Assembly (NCBI RefSeq): GCF_014256275.1 | Contig: NZ_JACCFE010000002.1 | Coordinates: 1,922,001-1,986,000 of the forward strand | DNA: 64,000 nt | Direction of reading: 5' to 3' | Origin: Rhodococcus sp. 4CII | GTDB lineage: Bacteria; Actinomycetota; Actinomycetes; Mycobacteriales; Mycobacteriaceae | In this document: positions 30,774-39,633 of the stretch, piece by piece | Layout of the letters: every line of letters begins with the position of its first letter | Position numbering within the stretch: position 1 is the first letter of the stretch | The notes under the pieces: model-generated | The model's input: only the letters and a program-made list of their open reading frames with translations | Database searches by the model: none | What the model was told of the DNA's origin: nothing | Position numbers and translations under genes: made by a program

Positions 30774-33700
30774 GTGGCTGACCTCGATCCCTTTGCAACG
30801 CAAGCCGACGCCCACCGCGCGATCGCCGGCGAACTGATCCTGGACGGCTTCGATGACCCGGTGGAGATCGGGCGCGGCGGGTTCGGTGTCGTCTACCGGT
30901 GCGTGGAGGCTGCCCTCGATCGGACCGTCGCGATCAAGGTGCTCTCCGGTGTGGATGAAGAAAACCGAAATCGCTTCCTCCGCGAGCAACAGGCAATGGG
31001 CCGCTTGTCCGGACATCCGAACATCGTGACCATCTACCACGCCAGTGCCACGCCCCAAGGCCAGCCATACATCGTGATGGAGTATCACCGCCACGGCTCG
31101 CTGGAGGCGATCATCCGGCGAGACGGGCCGCTCGGCTGGGAGAAGGCAATCGGTGTGGGCATCAAGATCGCCCGGGCCCTGGGCAGAGCGCATCAGGCGG
31201 GGATCCTCCATCGCGACGTCAAACCCTCGAATATCTTGCTCACCGACTACGGCGAACCCCAGCTCACCGACTTCGGCATCGCCCGCATCCAAGGTGGTTT
31301 CCAGACCGGGACCGGTGTGGTGCTGGGGTCTCCTGCCTTCACCGCACCGGAAGTGTTCACCGGACGGACACCGACAGTGCAGTCCGACCTCTACAGCCTG
31401 GCCGCGACTCTCTTCTGCCTGATCACCGGCCACGCCGCCTTCCAGCGTCGCGACGGCGAACAACTGGTCGCACACTTTGTGCGAATAACCTCCGAACCGG
31501 TGCCCGATCTCCGCCAGACCGGCATCCCCGCGCAGGTGTGCAGCGTCATCGAGCGCGCGATGTCCGACGACCCCGCGCGCCGCCAGGCGTCCGCGGAAAT
31601 ACTCGAGCAGGACCTCCGCACAACTCTAGGGCGCACCCACGCCCGATCCCTCGATCTCATACTCCCGACAGACGCGGAAGTCACGCAGCGCGGGCACCCG
31701 GACCTGACGGGTGGATCGGAAGAACACGCGGGCCCACTCTCGGTGACCCCACCCAGTTCCCCGACGAAATACCGGCCACGTACCCAGCCCCGCGCCCCGG
31801 TGCAGCGTGGGCGCCTGATCGAGGCCCTGCACGCCGGCGGGGATCGGCGGCTCGCGCTGATTCACGCGCCGGCGGGATTCGGCAAGAGCACCCTCGCCGC
31901 CCAGTGGCGCGACTTGTTGACCAACTCGGGGGCACCCGTCGCCTGGCTCAGTGTCGACCACGACGACAACAATGTCGTCTGGTTCCTGGCGCACCTCCTC
32001 GAAGCGATCGCGTGGGTGAGGCCCGCACTCGCCCGCGACCTCCCGCAGGTCCTGCAAGAGCAGGGCGAGCAAGCAACAAGGTATGTCTTGTCCACACTCG
32101 TCGATGAGATTCACGAAACCGGCGAGGTGATCACGGTCGTCATCGACGACTGGCATCGGGTTTCCGATGCGGCGACGGTCTCGGCGATGGCGGTGCTTCT
32201 CGACAGCGACTGCCACCACCTGCGATTTACCGTGACGAGCCGAACACAGGCCGGGCTTCCACTCAGTCGGTTGCGGGTACGCGACGAGTTGGTCGAAATC
32301 GATTCCACTGCATTACGTTTCGATATTCCGGAGGCGGAATCATTCCTGTCCGACCAAGAAGGGCTCGTCCTCACCACCGCCGACGTGGCCAATCTTCGCG
32401 AGACGACGGACGGATGGGTTGCCGCCCTGCAACTGGTCTCCCTCTCACTACGGGGGCACACCGATCCGACCACGCTGATCGGTCAACTCTCCGGCCGCCA
32501 TCACGCGATCGGCGAGTACCTCACCGAGAACGTCCTGGCCTCCCTCGAACCCGACCTTCTCGACTTTCTGCTCGCAACATCGGTGACGGAACGCATCAGT
32601 GGGGGACTCGCGTCGGCGCTGACGGGTAGCAGGCACGCCCAGGCTCGGCTCGAGGAAATCGAGAACCGGGACCTGTTCCTGCGGCGACTCGACGAGGACG
32701 GTGAGTGGTTCCGCTACCACCACTTGTTCGCAGAATTCTTGCGTCGCCGGCTCGAACGAGACCAACCGGACCGTGTCGGCGAACTCCACCTCCGTGCGTC
32801 ACATTGGTTCGGTGAGCACCACCTGCTCAGTGAGGCCGTCGATCACGCCTTGGCATCGGATGATTCCGACCTGGCGGTGAAGTGGGTCGAACGCGAGGGA
32901 ATGCGATTGGTCGAACAGTCGCAGATGGCGACGTTGATCGGATTGCTCGACAAGCTCCCACCCCAACAGGTGATCGCACACCCGGTATTACAGATCGCAC
33001 TGGCCTGGTCACACGTACTGCTGCATCACCCGGCGCCCTCGGCACTTCGGGCACTGGACAGTGCGGAAGCATCGCTGACCCAGCACACTCGCGCGGACGA
33101 GGACCCGACCGCCCTGTTGATCGAGGCTTCGTTGGTCAGGGGCGTTGTCGAGCTGTTCGCCGATCGTTCCGACACACTCAGTGACCGGATCTCGGGCTGC
33201 CTCGACCGCCCCGAGTCCGTGCGGCCGTTCGTTGCGTCGGGGGCGGCGAATGTCGCGTCCTTCGAGGCGATCTACCGGTTCGACTTCGCCGCGGCCCGCC
33301 GATGGCAAGAGTGGGCGACTCCCTACAACCAGCAAACATCCGGTCCCTTCAGCGTGCTGTACGGATACTGCTTCGCCGGGATCGCCGCGCACGAGCAGCT
33401 CGACATCTCCGTTGCCGAGAAATACTTCCGGATGGCGCTCCGGCTCGCAAAGCAATCCGGCGGCGGACAATCGTACGCAACCCGCGTGGCCGGCGCGATC
33501 TTGGGAGACCTGCTGTACGAGCAGGGCCATGTTCCTGAGGCCGAAGTACTTCTCGATGCCAGCCATACCCTTCGATCCGAGGGCGGCATCGTCGATTTCA
33601 TGCTCGCGACATACGGCACCGGATCTCGTATCAAGGCGCTGCGTGGAGACCTCGTTGCCGCTTGTCGGCTTCTCGACGAAGGGACCGAGATCGCCGACAT

Positions 33701-34322
33701 GCTGACGCTGCCGCGCCTGGCCGCCCGCATTCGGAACGAGCGGATACGGTTGGCGCTCGCTCATCCTTCCGTTCTCGACGAGCATCCGCGATGGGCACAG
33801 ACAGTTCCCCGCGACAGTGCCGACCCTGCCGCACGCATGAGCGGTATCGACCTGATCACGCAGGAGCTGCATGAAGACTCCGACATTCGGCTCCTGCTCC
33901 ACGCCGCCTCGCCGACGGATCACAAAGAGTCGGCGACCGCGTGCCACCGATCGCAGGCGATGATGGAGCGGATCTCCCGCCAGTCGCGGCCGAATGCACT
34001 GCTCCGGGCCAGACTTCTGTACTGCGCCTGTTTGTTCGCAGCCGGTCGTATGTCGGAGGCGAAAGAGTGCGTGATACCGGCATTGGCCCTGTGCGCCGAC
34101 CGCGAACTCCCCCGTGTCGTGCTCGACGCAGGCCCAGCGGTGGCCGAGGTGGTCGCCTCGCTCGAGATGGATCTGCGGCTCGGCCGGTGGCACCGAGAAT
34201 GGGAACGAGTCCCGAGCTCATTCCTCACTCGGTTGGTAGACAACTTCGGGTCCAGCGAGGCAGGGGATCCGTCGGTGTCCACGACGAAGGTCCCCGCGGA
34301 ACCACCCTCGGCGGGTTGCTAA
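30774..34322 (+). CDS. pknK: PknK-type serine/threonine kinase fused to a MalT-like STAND ATPase
   Basis: An 1182-residue protein colinear with Mycobacterium PknK. The kinase domain (about 26-290) has the Gly loop GRGGFGVVYR, Lys55, catalytic HRDVK (146-150) and DFG Asp166. Then comes an AAA/STAND ATPase with Walker A HAPAGFGKSTLAAQW (about 364-378) and IDDWHRVSDAATV as Walker B-like, followed by TPR-like helices to the end. No C-terminal LuxR helix-turn-helix is present, in contrast to the gene at 54133. It probably phosphorylates a regulator; in mycobacteria PknK modifies the AraC-type activator VirS, and here AraC and PaaX genes lie close by. GTG start follows GAAGG. Its stop overlaps the convergent gene's stop. 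Confidence 0.88.
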   Translation: MADLDPFATQADAHRAIAGELILDGFDDPVEIGRGGFGVVYRCVEAALDRTVAIKVLSGVDEENRNRFLREQQAMGRLSGHPNIVTIYHASATPQGQPYIVMEYHRHGSLEAIIRRDGPLGWEKAIGVGIKIARALGRAHQAGILHRDVKPSNILLTDYGEPQLTDFGIARIQGGFQTGTGVVLGSPAFTAPEVFTGRTPTVQSDLYSLAATLFCLITGHAAFQRRDGEQLVAHFVRITSEPVPDLRQTGIPAQVCSVIERAMSDDPARRQASAEILEQDLRTTLGRTHARSLDLILPTDAEVTQRGHPDLTGGSEEHAGPLSVTPPSSPTKYRPRTQPRAPVQRGRLIEALHAGGDRRLALIHAPAGFGKSTLAAQWRDLLTNSGAPVAWLSVDHDDNNVVWFLAHLLEAIAWVRPALARDLPQVLQEQGEQATRYVLSTLVDEIHETGEVITVVIDDWHRVSDAATVSAMAVLLDSDCHHLRFTVTSRTQAGLPLSRLRVRDELVEIDSTALRFDIPEAESFLSDQEGLVLTTADVANLRETTDGWVAALQLVSLSLRGHTDPTTLIGQLSGRHHAIGEYLTENVLASLEPDLLDFLLATSVTERISGGLASALTGSRHAQARLEEIENRDLFLRRLDEDGEWFRYHHLFAEFLRRRLERDQPDRVGELHLRASHWFGEHHLLSEAVDHALASDDSDLAVKWVEREGMRLVEQSQMATLIGLLDKLPPQQVIAHPVLQIALAWSHVLLHHPAPSALRALDSAEASLTQHTRADEDPTALLIEASLVRGVVELFADRSDTLSDRISGCLDRPESVRPFVASGAANVASFEAIYRFDFAAARRWQEWATPYNQQTSGPFSVLYGYCFAGIAAHEQLDISVAEKYFRMALRLAKQSGGGQSYATRVAGAILGDLLYEQGHVPEAEVLLDASHTLRSEGGIVDFMLATYGTGSRIKALRGDLVAACRLLDEGTEIADMLTLPRLAARIRNERIRLALAHPSVLDEHPRWAQTVPRDSADPAARMSGIDLITQELHEDSDIRLLLHAASPTDHKESATACHRSQAMMERISRQSRPNALLRARLLYCACLFAAGRMSEAKECVIPALALCADRELPRVVLDAGPAVAEVVASLEMDLRLGRWHREWERVPSSFLTRLVDNFGSSEAGDPSVSTTKVPAEPPSAGC

Positions 34323-35557
34323 TCGATCGGCTTGCCCTCGCTGCTCGCCCAGCTGGGCATGAGTTCGTTCGAGAGCAGCATCTTGTCGAGAAGTTTCCTG
34401 CCCTGCTCGATCCCTGCAACGGGGAGCCCGTCCGGATTCAGTAGCCCGATCTGCACCAGCACTCCCGCCTGATCCCAGTAGATGTGTTCGTTGTACAGCT
34501 TGTCGCCGCGCAGGGTTACGACAGCGACCAGAGGGATCTCGACGTATCGTCCGGTCGGCTCGACTCCGGGAAGCATCCAATCGATTTCGCGGTCGTGCGT
34601 GAAGCAGAACAGCTGCTCCTCGACGATACGATCGGCGCCGACGGTGCGGGAAATCGGAATCGTCTTGGTGTCGTCAGGGTTGTTGTGCACAAAATGGTGC
34701 GCGTAGAACCGGGAGAGGTCCTTCTGGCCGACGCCCCCGGTGAGGGTCGGGATGTGGTTGACATATGGTTCGTCGACCATGGTGGCCATGGTGGCCGGGA
34801 CGTTGCGGGCCTCGAACTCGTAATAGATGTGCCGGTCCCACAGTGCGGACAGATCATGTCTGGGTCCGATGGTGGCGTGCAGAACCTCGAGGGTGCGCGA
34901 GTAGGCGAGTCCAGCGGAGAGCGGTTCGTACACATCGCGGCCGTGGGTGGCGAAGGCGTGATCGACGCCGGCGTAGTCGTAGAGGCGCACCCGGTCGTTG
35001 TCTCCGAACGCCTTCCGGATGGAGTTTCGGGCGTCCTCCAAGCAGTAGGAGTCGAGTTCAGCCAGGTGGAAGACCATGGGCACGGTCAGCTGATCTGCTT
35101 CGTCGAGGTGATCGTGCACACCGACGCCGTAGTAGCTGATGGCGCAGTCGACGTCGAGCCGGACCGCGGACAGGTAGGCGAGCAGTCCGCCGAGGCAGTA
35201 TCCAACGAGTCCGACGCCCCCGACCTGATTGGTCAGGCTTCGGAGTGTGGTGACGGTGTCGCCGATGTCTGCGACAGCCAGATGCTCGTCGAGTTCGTCC
35301 CGGAGTTCGAGTCCGCGGGTGAACCCGGCCTGATCGTAACCGAGCTCCTGCCGAGCGCCCGAACGCCAGAACAAGTCGGGTACCAGCACCACATACCCTT
35401 CCTCGGCGTAGCGGTCGGCCATGTCCCGCATGTAGTCGTTGATCCCGAAAATCTCCTGCAGGAGCACGAGCCCGGGGCCGGAACCCAGGGCCGGCTCGGC
35501 AAGATACGCGGCGAAGGACTCACCGGAGCTCTTGCAGATATCGATGTACTTACCCAT
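34319..35557 (-). CDS. Dienelactone hydrolase fused to an NTF2/SnoaL-like domain
   Basis: A 412-residue fusion. Residues about 1-235 form a dienelactone-hydrolase alpha/beta fold with the triad Cys121 in GLVGYCLGGLLAY, Asp169 in HLAELDSYCL and His200 in YAGVDHAFATHG, plus Glu35 in VLLQEIFGIN. Residues about 245-400 resemble an NTF2-like/ketosteroid-isomerase domain (IYYEFEARNVPATMATMVDE, FYAHHFVHNNPDD, IPLVAVVTLRGDKLYNEHIY). It is last in a minus-strand group after StyA2B, 45 bp away. It could open a lactone or lactam intermediate, for example from an oxindole, with the second domain isomerising or binding the product. That pairing is inferred. Confidence 0.83.
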   Translation of the reverse strand: MGKYIDICKSSGESFAAYLAEPALGSGPGLVLLQEIFGINDYMRDMADRYAEEGYVVLVPDLFWRSGARQELGYDQAGFTRGLELRDELDEHLAVADIGDTVTTLRSLTNQVGGVGLVGYCLGGLLAYLSAVRLDVDCAISYYGVGVHDHLDEADQLTVPMVFHLAELDSYCLEDARNSIRKAFGDNDRVRLYDYAGVDHAFATHGRDVYEPLSAGLAYSRTLEVLHATIGPRHDLSALWDRHIYYEFEARNVPATMATMVDEPYVNHIPTLTGGVGQKDLSRFYAHHFVHNNPDDTKTIPISRTVGADRIVEEQLFCFTHDREIDWMLPGVEPTGRYVEIPLVAVVTLRGDKLYNEHIYWDQAGVLVQIGLLNPDGLPVAGIEQGRKLLDKMLLSNELMPSWASSEGKPID

Positions 35558-35602
35558 TGATTCGTGTCGCTTTCGGTCAAAGAAGCAGCCGAGGCTGCTT
35601 TT

Positions 35603-37324
35603 TCAGAAATCGGGATGCTTGGTCGCCAAGCGGTACGACCCCGAGTGGAAGACCAGGGGCTCGCCGGGGTCCGCGTCATATTGTTCGATCTCACCGAGGA
35701 AGATGATGTGGTCGCCGGCCTCTACTCGTTGAACCGTCCGGCACTGGAAATGCGCGATGGCGCCATCGATCAGGGGAACGCCGGCGACTCCTTCGGTGGT
35801 CGCCACGCCCGCGAACTTGTCCTCGGCCGGCGTCGAGAATTGCCGGGACAGATCGTGCTGATTCGCCGCCAGGACATTGACCGCGAAATGGGTTGCTGCC
35901 GTGAGGTCGGGAACGCTCGGCGCCTTACTCGCCGGGCACCACGACACCAGCGGTGGATCCATCGACACCGAGGTGAACGAGTTGGCCGTGACACCAACCT
36001 TCCGGCCGTCAGGTGCCCGCGTGGTGATCACCGTGACGCCCGTGGCGTACTGCCCGAGCGCACGCCGCAGGTCACGGGGGTCGAATTGGGCCTGCTCGGC
36101 GGCCTGCGCTGTCTCGATCACGCGACGTGCCTCGGCGTCGTCGAACCACCAGTTGTGCACGGTGCGGGGATCATCGAATCCGGCGGCGATTGCGGACGCC
36201 AGCGTCGGCGAGTCCTGCGCCGCCGCAAACAGTCCGAGCAACGTGTCCGACGGTCCGCGCAGCATGTCGTTGGTCCACGACACGGCCCATTGAGCCCATC
36301 CGCGCCAGAACTTGTCGAAGGTGCCTTGCATCCACTGCGCGTCGAACGGTCGGTCACCCCGGTCCACGATCGCATCGAGGTACACGGCAGCGGCTTGAGC
36401 AGCGTTGTTACTGCCCTGCCCGGTGAGCGGATCGTTGAGGACCACCGCGTCTGCCATGCCCAGCACGACCCGTCCCGATGCGAGCTCGGCTACGGGGCGG
36501 CGGACCGTCGGCGTCAGCCGGCCGAGCAGGGCCCCGGCGTCATCGGTCAGGGTGATGTCGGCGGTCCTGGCGAACTCGGCGGGAAAGTGCTCGGCCAGTA
36601 CCTCCCTGGCGCGGTTGAGCTGTTCGTGCGGACTGTGGACATCGTCCCAACAATCCATCGGTCCACCCGGGATGCCTTCGAACACCATCACATGGCAGGG
36701 CCCCGTGGTGGTCAGCGCTGGGAGGACGAAGTACTCGCCGACTCCCGGGACGATGTTCAGCGACAGGTCCGCGCCGTCGGGGTGCGGCTCGAGACCGTTC
36801 ACGTAGGCAAGCGCCAGGGCACGCTGCGGCCGGTTGTACGGCGACTTCAGCGGATCCGGGGGAAAGAGTCTGCCGAGGTCGCCCTTGCCGCTGGAGATGA
36901 CGACCAGGTCGTGACTCTGGGCCAGGACGTCGATGTCCGCGGGACCGGCTGTCTTGATTACCAGGTTCCCACCCCGGTCTGCGAACTCCTCCACCCACGC
37001 CGCGCACTTGACTCGCTGATCGACCGATTGAGCGAAGCCGACCAGCGGTGTCAACACCGTAATCTCGTTACTGCCGTGCGTTTTCGCCACATTCAGCGCC
37101 ATCGTGTCGATGCGCGGGCACTGCTCCTCCCAGCGATCGAGCCCCAGTTCCCGTTCGATCTGGAGTGCAGAGTCGAACATGCACTGGCTCGACATGACAG
37201 GTCCGATCCGAACTTCCTCCGGCGTTCGGTCGGTCACCAGGGTGACCTGGAAGTCACGCTGAAGTAAGGCGAGGGCCAATAGTGCCCCGGATTGTCCGGC
37301 TCCCACGATAGCGATGCTGCGCAT
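35603..37324 (-). CDS. styA2B: Self-sufficient styrene/indole monooxygenase (StyA fused to flavin reductase)
   Basis: A 573-residue fusion. Residues about 1-410 are a StyA-type FAD epoxidase: GAGQSG turn at 8-13, MSSQCMF at 44-50, LTGQGSNN at 300-307. Residues about 415-573 are a flavin:NADH reductase of the StyB/HpaC type (RALGQYATGVTVITTRAPDG, GVTANSFTSVSMDPPLVSWC, HFQCRTVQRVEAGDHIIFLG). Such StyA2B proteins epoxidise styrene and indole without a separate reductase; indole epoxide leads to indigo or oxindoles. It is 35 bp downstream of styA1. The adjacent aryl-CoA ligase and isatin-hydrolase-like genes favour indole as the natural substrate. Confidence 0.92.
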   Translation of the reverse strand: MRSIAIVGAGQSGALLALALLQRDFQVTLVTDRTPEEVRIGPVMSSQCMFDSALQIERELGLDRWEEQCPRIDTMALNVAKTHGSNEITVLTPLVGFAQSVDQRVKCAAWVEEFADRGGNLVIKTAGPADIDVLAQSHDLVVISSGKGDLGRLFPPDPLKSPYNRPQRALALAYVNGLEPHPDGADLSLNIVPGVGEYFVLPALTTTGPCHVMVFEGIPGGPMDCWDDVHSPHEQLNRAREVLAEHFPAEFARTADITLTDDAGALLGRLTPTVRRPVAELASGRVVLGMADAVVLNDPLTGQGSNNAAQAAAVYLDAIVDRGDRPFDAQWMQGTFDKFWRGWAQWAVSWTNDMLRGPSDTLLGLFAAAQDSPTLASAIAAGFDDPRTVHNWWFDDAEARRVIETAQAAEQAQFDPRDLRRALGQYATGVTVITTRAPDGRKVGVTANSFTSVSMDPPLVSWCPASKAPSVPDLTAATHFAVNVLAANQHDLSRQFSTPAEDKFAGVATTEGVAGVPLIDGAIAHFQCRTVQRVEAGDHIIFLGEIEQYDADPGEPLVFHSGSYRLATKHPDF

Positions 37325-37359
37325 GACTGACGGCTTCCAATCGTTGATTCGGGCGAGTG

Positions 37360-38580
37360 CTAGTTCGCGACGGCGGCGAGGTACTGTGCGGCGGATTCGG
37401 GCGTCATGAACCAGTGGAAGAAGTCACGCGGATCGTCGAACCCATTCGCGAACCGACGGGCGATGCGTGGCTCGGTGGAAGCGGCGCCGAGCAGTTTCAG
37501 CACATGCTCCGGCGGCGGGCTGAGCAGCGCATTGGTCCAGGACACGACGTACTGCGCATAGTCCCAATATCGTTCGAAGGTGGTGGTCATGAATTCGGCG
37601 TCGAAGGGTCGGTCGCCGTGTTCGAGGATGCTGGCAAGGTAGGAGGCCGCGCACTTGCTCGCATTGTTCGAACCCTGGCCGGTGAGCGGATCGTTGAGTA
37701 CCACCACGTCGGCAAGTCCGAGGATGTTCGCACCCGAGGGCAGGACTCCGATCGGCTTGCGGACGGTGGGCGGGAAGCGTCCGGCGAGGATCCCGTTGTC
37801 ATCGGTGAGGGTGATGTCGGCGCAGCGCTCGGCTTCCCAGGGGACGAACGTCTCGACGACCCACTTGGACTTCGCGAGATGCTCCTCAGGGGTGCTCACG
37901 TCCGCCCAGCAGTCCATCGGCCCGCCGGGAACGCCCTCCATCACCATGATCTCGCACGGTCCGCTCGTGGTGAGCGCGGGAAACGCGAAGTACTCTCCGA
38001 CACCGGGAATCATGTTGAACGCCACCGCAGAATGTTCCTCCCGCGGCACCATTCCGTTGACATAGGTCAAGGCGAGCGCGCGCTGCGGGCGATCGAACAC
38101 CGACCGTGTGGCGTCCCGCTCGAACATCTTCGCGATCTCCCCCTTGCCTGCGGCGAGGATGACCAGATCTGAGTCAGTGGCAAACTCCTCGAGGTCGCCG
38201 ATCCCGGCATCCTGAAGAACAAGGCTCCCGCCGCGTGATTCGAATTCCTTGAGCCACAGGGGCATCTTCACTCGCTGATCAACCGACTGGGCAGGGAGGT
38301 CGAGTCGCGATGCCCAGGAGAAGGCCTTGTTTCCGCTGTCGGCGACAGTGAACGAGATGCCCTCGACTGATGGGCATTCCTCGCTCCAGAGGTCCAGTCC
38401 GACGGCACGCTCACGGGCGAGGGCCCCGCCGAACATACACTGGCTGGACATGACCTTGCCCTCACGGATCTGCTCCGGAGTCCGGTTGGACACGACGGTC
38501 ACGTCGTACCCGGCATCGACCAGACCGATGGCGAGCTGAAGTCCTGCCTGGCCGGCTCCAACGATGGTGATTTTGCGCAT
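37360..38580 (-). CDS. styA1: Styrene/indole monooxygenase oxygenase component StyA1
   Basis: A 406-residue StyA-type FAD monooxygenase without a reductase domain. GAGQAG turn at 8-13, MSSQCMF at 44-50, VLNDPLTGQGSNNASKCAAS near 290, and the family-specific SWTNALLSPPPEHVLKLLGA. It shares the StyA layout of the following fused protein and is 35 bp upstream of it. In the known pair, StyA2B supplies reduced FAD and StyA1 does most of the epoxidation. A separate styB gene is absent, in line with that arrangement. Confidence 0.92.
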   Translation of the reverse strand: MRKITIVGAGQAGLQLAIGLVDAGYDVTVVSNRTPEQIREGKVMSSQCMFGGALARERAVGLDLWSEECPSVEGISFTVADSGNKAFSWASRLDLPAQSVDQRVKMPLWLKEFESRGGSLVLQDAGIGDLEEFATDSDLVILAAGKGEIAKMFERDATRSVFDRPQRALALTYVNGMVPREEHSAVAFNMIPGVGEYFAFPALTTSGPCEIMVMEGVPGGPMDCWADVSTPEEHLAKSKWVVETFVPWEAERCADITLTDDNGILAGRFPPTVRKPIGVLPSGANILGLADVVVLNDPLTGQGSNNASKCAASYLASILEHGDRPFDAEFMTTTFERYWDYAQYVVSWTNALLSPPPEHVLKLLGAASTEPRIARRFANGFDDPRDFFHWFMTPESAAQYLAAVAN

Positions 38581-38605
38581 GAGAAAGAGGATCCTTTGTC
38601 GAAGA

Positions 38606-39400
38606 TTATTGGGCGAGAAGCGGAATGGCCGGGGATGCCTGTTCGGGCCCCATTGCGGAGTAGCCTCCGTCGACGGCCCAGTCGGCTCCGGTGACGAATG
38701 CGGCGCGCGGCGAACACAGGTAGGCGATGACGTCGCCGACTTCGGTGGGGTCTCCGACTCGGCCGGCGAGATGGAATTTTCCGGCTACCCGGTCGGTTTT
38801 GGCACGGTCCGATCCCGAAAGCTGATCCATCACTTTCGACCAGATCCATCCCGGGCTCACCGAGTTGACGCGAATGCCGTCCTCGGCGAGGTCCATCGCC
38901 ATGTTTCGGGTCAGCTGCACGACCGCGGCCTTGGAGACGGGGTACAGCCACCGTCCGGTTTGCGCGACCTTCGAGGAGATGGATCCGAAGTTCACGATGG
39001 CCCCACCGCCCTGCGCGGCCATGTGCGGACGCACCGCTCGGGCGAACATGGCGGCGCTCACCAGGTTCACGTTCAAGGCCGTCGACCACTGTGCCCGGCT
39101 CGATTCGGCGCCGTCGTCGACGTAGGTGCATGCCAGATTCACCAGGATGTCGATGGAGCCGAACGACTCGAGTGCATCGGCCACGCACGTGCCTATCGCG
39201 TCGTCGTCGGTGATGTCGGTTTCGCTGAACAGAGCGTTGTCCTTGCCTTCGACGGCGTGCTTACCACCGTCCCGGTCGATATCGGCGACGACGACGTTGA
39301 CACCACTCTCGTGCAGAGAGTCGACGACACCGCGCCCGATCTTGGTGGCACCACCAGTGATGATGGCGGTCTTGCCACCGATGCCGAGATAATCGCTCAT
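38606..39400 (-). CDS. Short-chain dehydrogenase/reductase
   Basis: A 264-residue classical SDR. Cofactor loop TGGATKIGRG (15-24), Asp in VVADIDRDGG pointing to NAD(H), NLACTYVDD in place of NNAG, catalytic Ser in VNFGSISSKV, and YPVSK as the catalytic Tyr-Lys pair. C-terminal VTGADWAVDGGYSAMG is typical. It lies 25 bp upstream of styA1, so it probably oxidises a hydroxylated product of the monooxygenase, for example an indole dihydrodiol or 3-hydroxyoxindole. Confidence 0.88.
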   Translation of the reverse strand: MSDYLGIGGKTAIITGGATKIGRGVVDSLHESGVNVVVADIDRDGGKHAVEGKDNALFSETDITDDDAIGTCVADALESFGSIDILVNLACTYVDDGAESSRAQWSTALNVNLVSAAMFARAVRPHMAAQGGGAIVNFGSISSKVAQTGRWLYPVSKAAVVQLTRNMAMDLAEDGIRVNSVSPGWIWSKVMDQLSGSDRAKTDRVAGKFHLAGRVGDPTEVGDVIAYLCSPRAAFVTGADWAVDGGYSAMGPEQASPAIPLLAQ

Positions 39401-39429
39401 GGTCTAGATCTCCTGACTTCGCTCACGAT

Positions 39430-39633
39430 GTGATCCGCAACACTAGGAACATTTCGGCTGGTGATCTATCCGCTGGACGCGTCAACTGTGCAGATTGCGC
39501 TCACTTTGATCACGCTGAATTTTTTTGCTGCCCCGACAGACCCCTGATGGTGCGGGAACACTCGAAGAATGCGCCGGACCGCTGTCGGTGGGTGCCCGCC
39601 GGCGTGGGCGGCTGTGGGCGGGCGCGCGGCTAG
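39430..39633 (+). CDS. Possible small Cys-rich protein
   Basis: A 67-codon frame on the strand opposite the surrounding genes, filling the gap between the ligase stop and the SDR start. It reads VNCADCAHFDHAEFF, CCPDRPLMV, then NAPDRCRWVPAG, a spacing of Cys and His that could bind zinc or iron-sulphur. GTG start without a ribosome binding site; unusual TTT-TTT-TGC-TGC codon use for this GC-rich genome. It may be a real small protein, an acquired fragment or chance. Confidence 0.35.
   Translation: MIRNTRNISAGDLSAGRVNCADCAHFDHAEFFCCPDRPLMVREHSKNAPDRCRWVPAGVGGCGRARG

Noticed and set aside
35564..37267. 567-codon plus-strand frame opposite styA2B
   Set aside because: Shadow of a well-supported fused monooxygenase.
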